Below the pieces are notes generated by a model. That model did not search any database, was not told the origin of the DNA, and was given only the letters and a program-made list of their open reading frames with translations. Positions 63,866 to 64,000 of a DNA stretch of 64,000 bases are shown here, in pieces (positions within the stretch are counted from its first letter, which is position 1; each line of letters starts with the position of its first letter). A program made the translations under genes and the position numbers. This DNA is from Alphaproteobacteria bacterium (GTDB lineage: Bacteria > Pseudomonadota > Alphaproteobacteria > Caulobacterales > Parvularculaceae). Location: the NCBI GenBank assembly GCA_016125455.1, contig WGLS01000009.1, forward strand, positions 59,501 through 123,500. The letters run 5' to 3'.

Positions 63866-64000
63866 GAGCTGTTGACAAAGTGGATTCCCAACGGTCGCGA
63901 ACGCTGATTCAACGCTGTCTTTTGGGAGACGGCGATGGTTCGCGGGTTGATGACGGACAAGGAGTGGAAATTCTTCGAACCCTTCGTGATTGCGACGGGC
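63866..64000 (+). mobile_element. IS5-family insertion sequence, left end (partial)
   Basis: From about 63866 (GAGCTGTTGACAAAGTGG) the sequence reads as the left end of an insertion sequence ahead of an IS5-type transposase start. The point of insertion at CTAG fits the target preference of IS5-group elements. The right end and terminal repeat partner are outside the window, so the exact boundary is inferred. Confidence 0.6.
63935..64000 (+). CDS. IS5-family transposase, N-terminus (3' partial)
   Basis: Only the first 22 codons are in the window. MVRGLMTDKEWKFFEPFVIATG is the typical N-terminus of small IS5-family (DUF4096/DDE) transposases in alphaproteobacteria, in which a -D(E/K)EW-x2-FEPF pattern starts the protein. 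GGGAGA precedes the ATG. The catalytic DDE residues lie outside the window. The frame differs from that of the interrupted upstream gene. Confidence 0.75.
   Translation, partial: MVRGLMTDKEWKFFEPFVIATG

Overview
The window is GC-rich, densely packed bacterial chromosome. Its gene set and order point to an alphaproteobacterium. The run gltA-gltX-comEC-lexA-trpC-trpD-trpG-trpE-ppiD-tpiA-secG-pyrG-pdhB-pdhC-lpd follows the core block seen across that class. A GTTC-N7-GTTC SOS box precedes lexA and an E1-beta subunit carries its own lipoyl domain; both are alphaproteobacterial traits. The Caulobacterales/Hyphomonadales/Parvularculales side of the class is my guess; no rRNA is present to settle it.

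Layout. 1-4700: tail of a cation/proton antiporter, a soluble histidine-kinase-like protein next to a HerA-type ATPase, and a secreted Ntn-hydrolase (isoaspartyl peptidase/asparaginase). 4700-9100 (minus strand): an amidase lipoprotein, then a tight sfsA-map-membrane protein-radC operon. 9200-19250: a TadG-like protein, a MoaB/CinA-type protein, a TPR protein, L-serine dehydratase, an MFS transporter, tRNA-Leu(UAA), an acyl-CoA synthetase and a large lipoprotein of unknown role. 19290-24500 (minus): a Rieske/ThDP-enzyme fusion, gltA and gltX. 24600-35770: comEC facing lexA, then trpCDG and trpE separated by a polysaccharide deacetylase-family gene on the opposite strand, then ppiD and tpiA. 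35800-47340: feoAB with an alpha/beta hydrolase, a DUF885 protein, a 2OG-Fe(II) oxygenase, secG, pyrG, a CNNM/CBS protein, an SDR and a DUF1330 protein. 47430-54900: a proline-rich secreted protein, pdhB and pdhC interrupted by two small genes, a DUF5694 lipoprotein, an HD-domain protein and a SnoaL/DUF4440-like protein. 54940-63520: a P-loop sulfotransferase-like/MmcQ/class IV aminotransferase operon, cysK, a secreted unknown, a methyltransferase-like protein, a haloalkane dehalogenase-like protein and lpd.

Core metabolism dominates: tryptophan biosynthesis, entry into and first step of the TCA cycle (E1-beta, E2, E3, citrate synthase), CTP synthesis, triose-phosphate isomerase, ferrous iron uptake and cysteine synthesis. 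Compared with the usual alphaproteobacterial block, enolase and the E1-alpha gene (pdhA) are missing from their normal places, and moaC/moeA are missing between trpC and lexA.

Directly after lpd (63521 onward) the sequence becomes visibly AT-richer. It holds a small coiled-coil gene, then the first 32 codons of what looks like an anti-phage dCTP/deoxycytidylate deaminase, cut by an IS5-family element at a CTAG. This is the most interesting part of the window: it looks like the edge of an accessory (possibly defence) island, and it runs off the right end.
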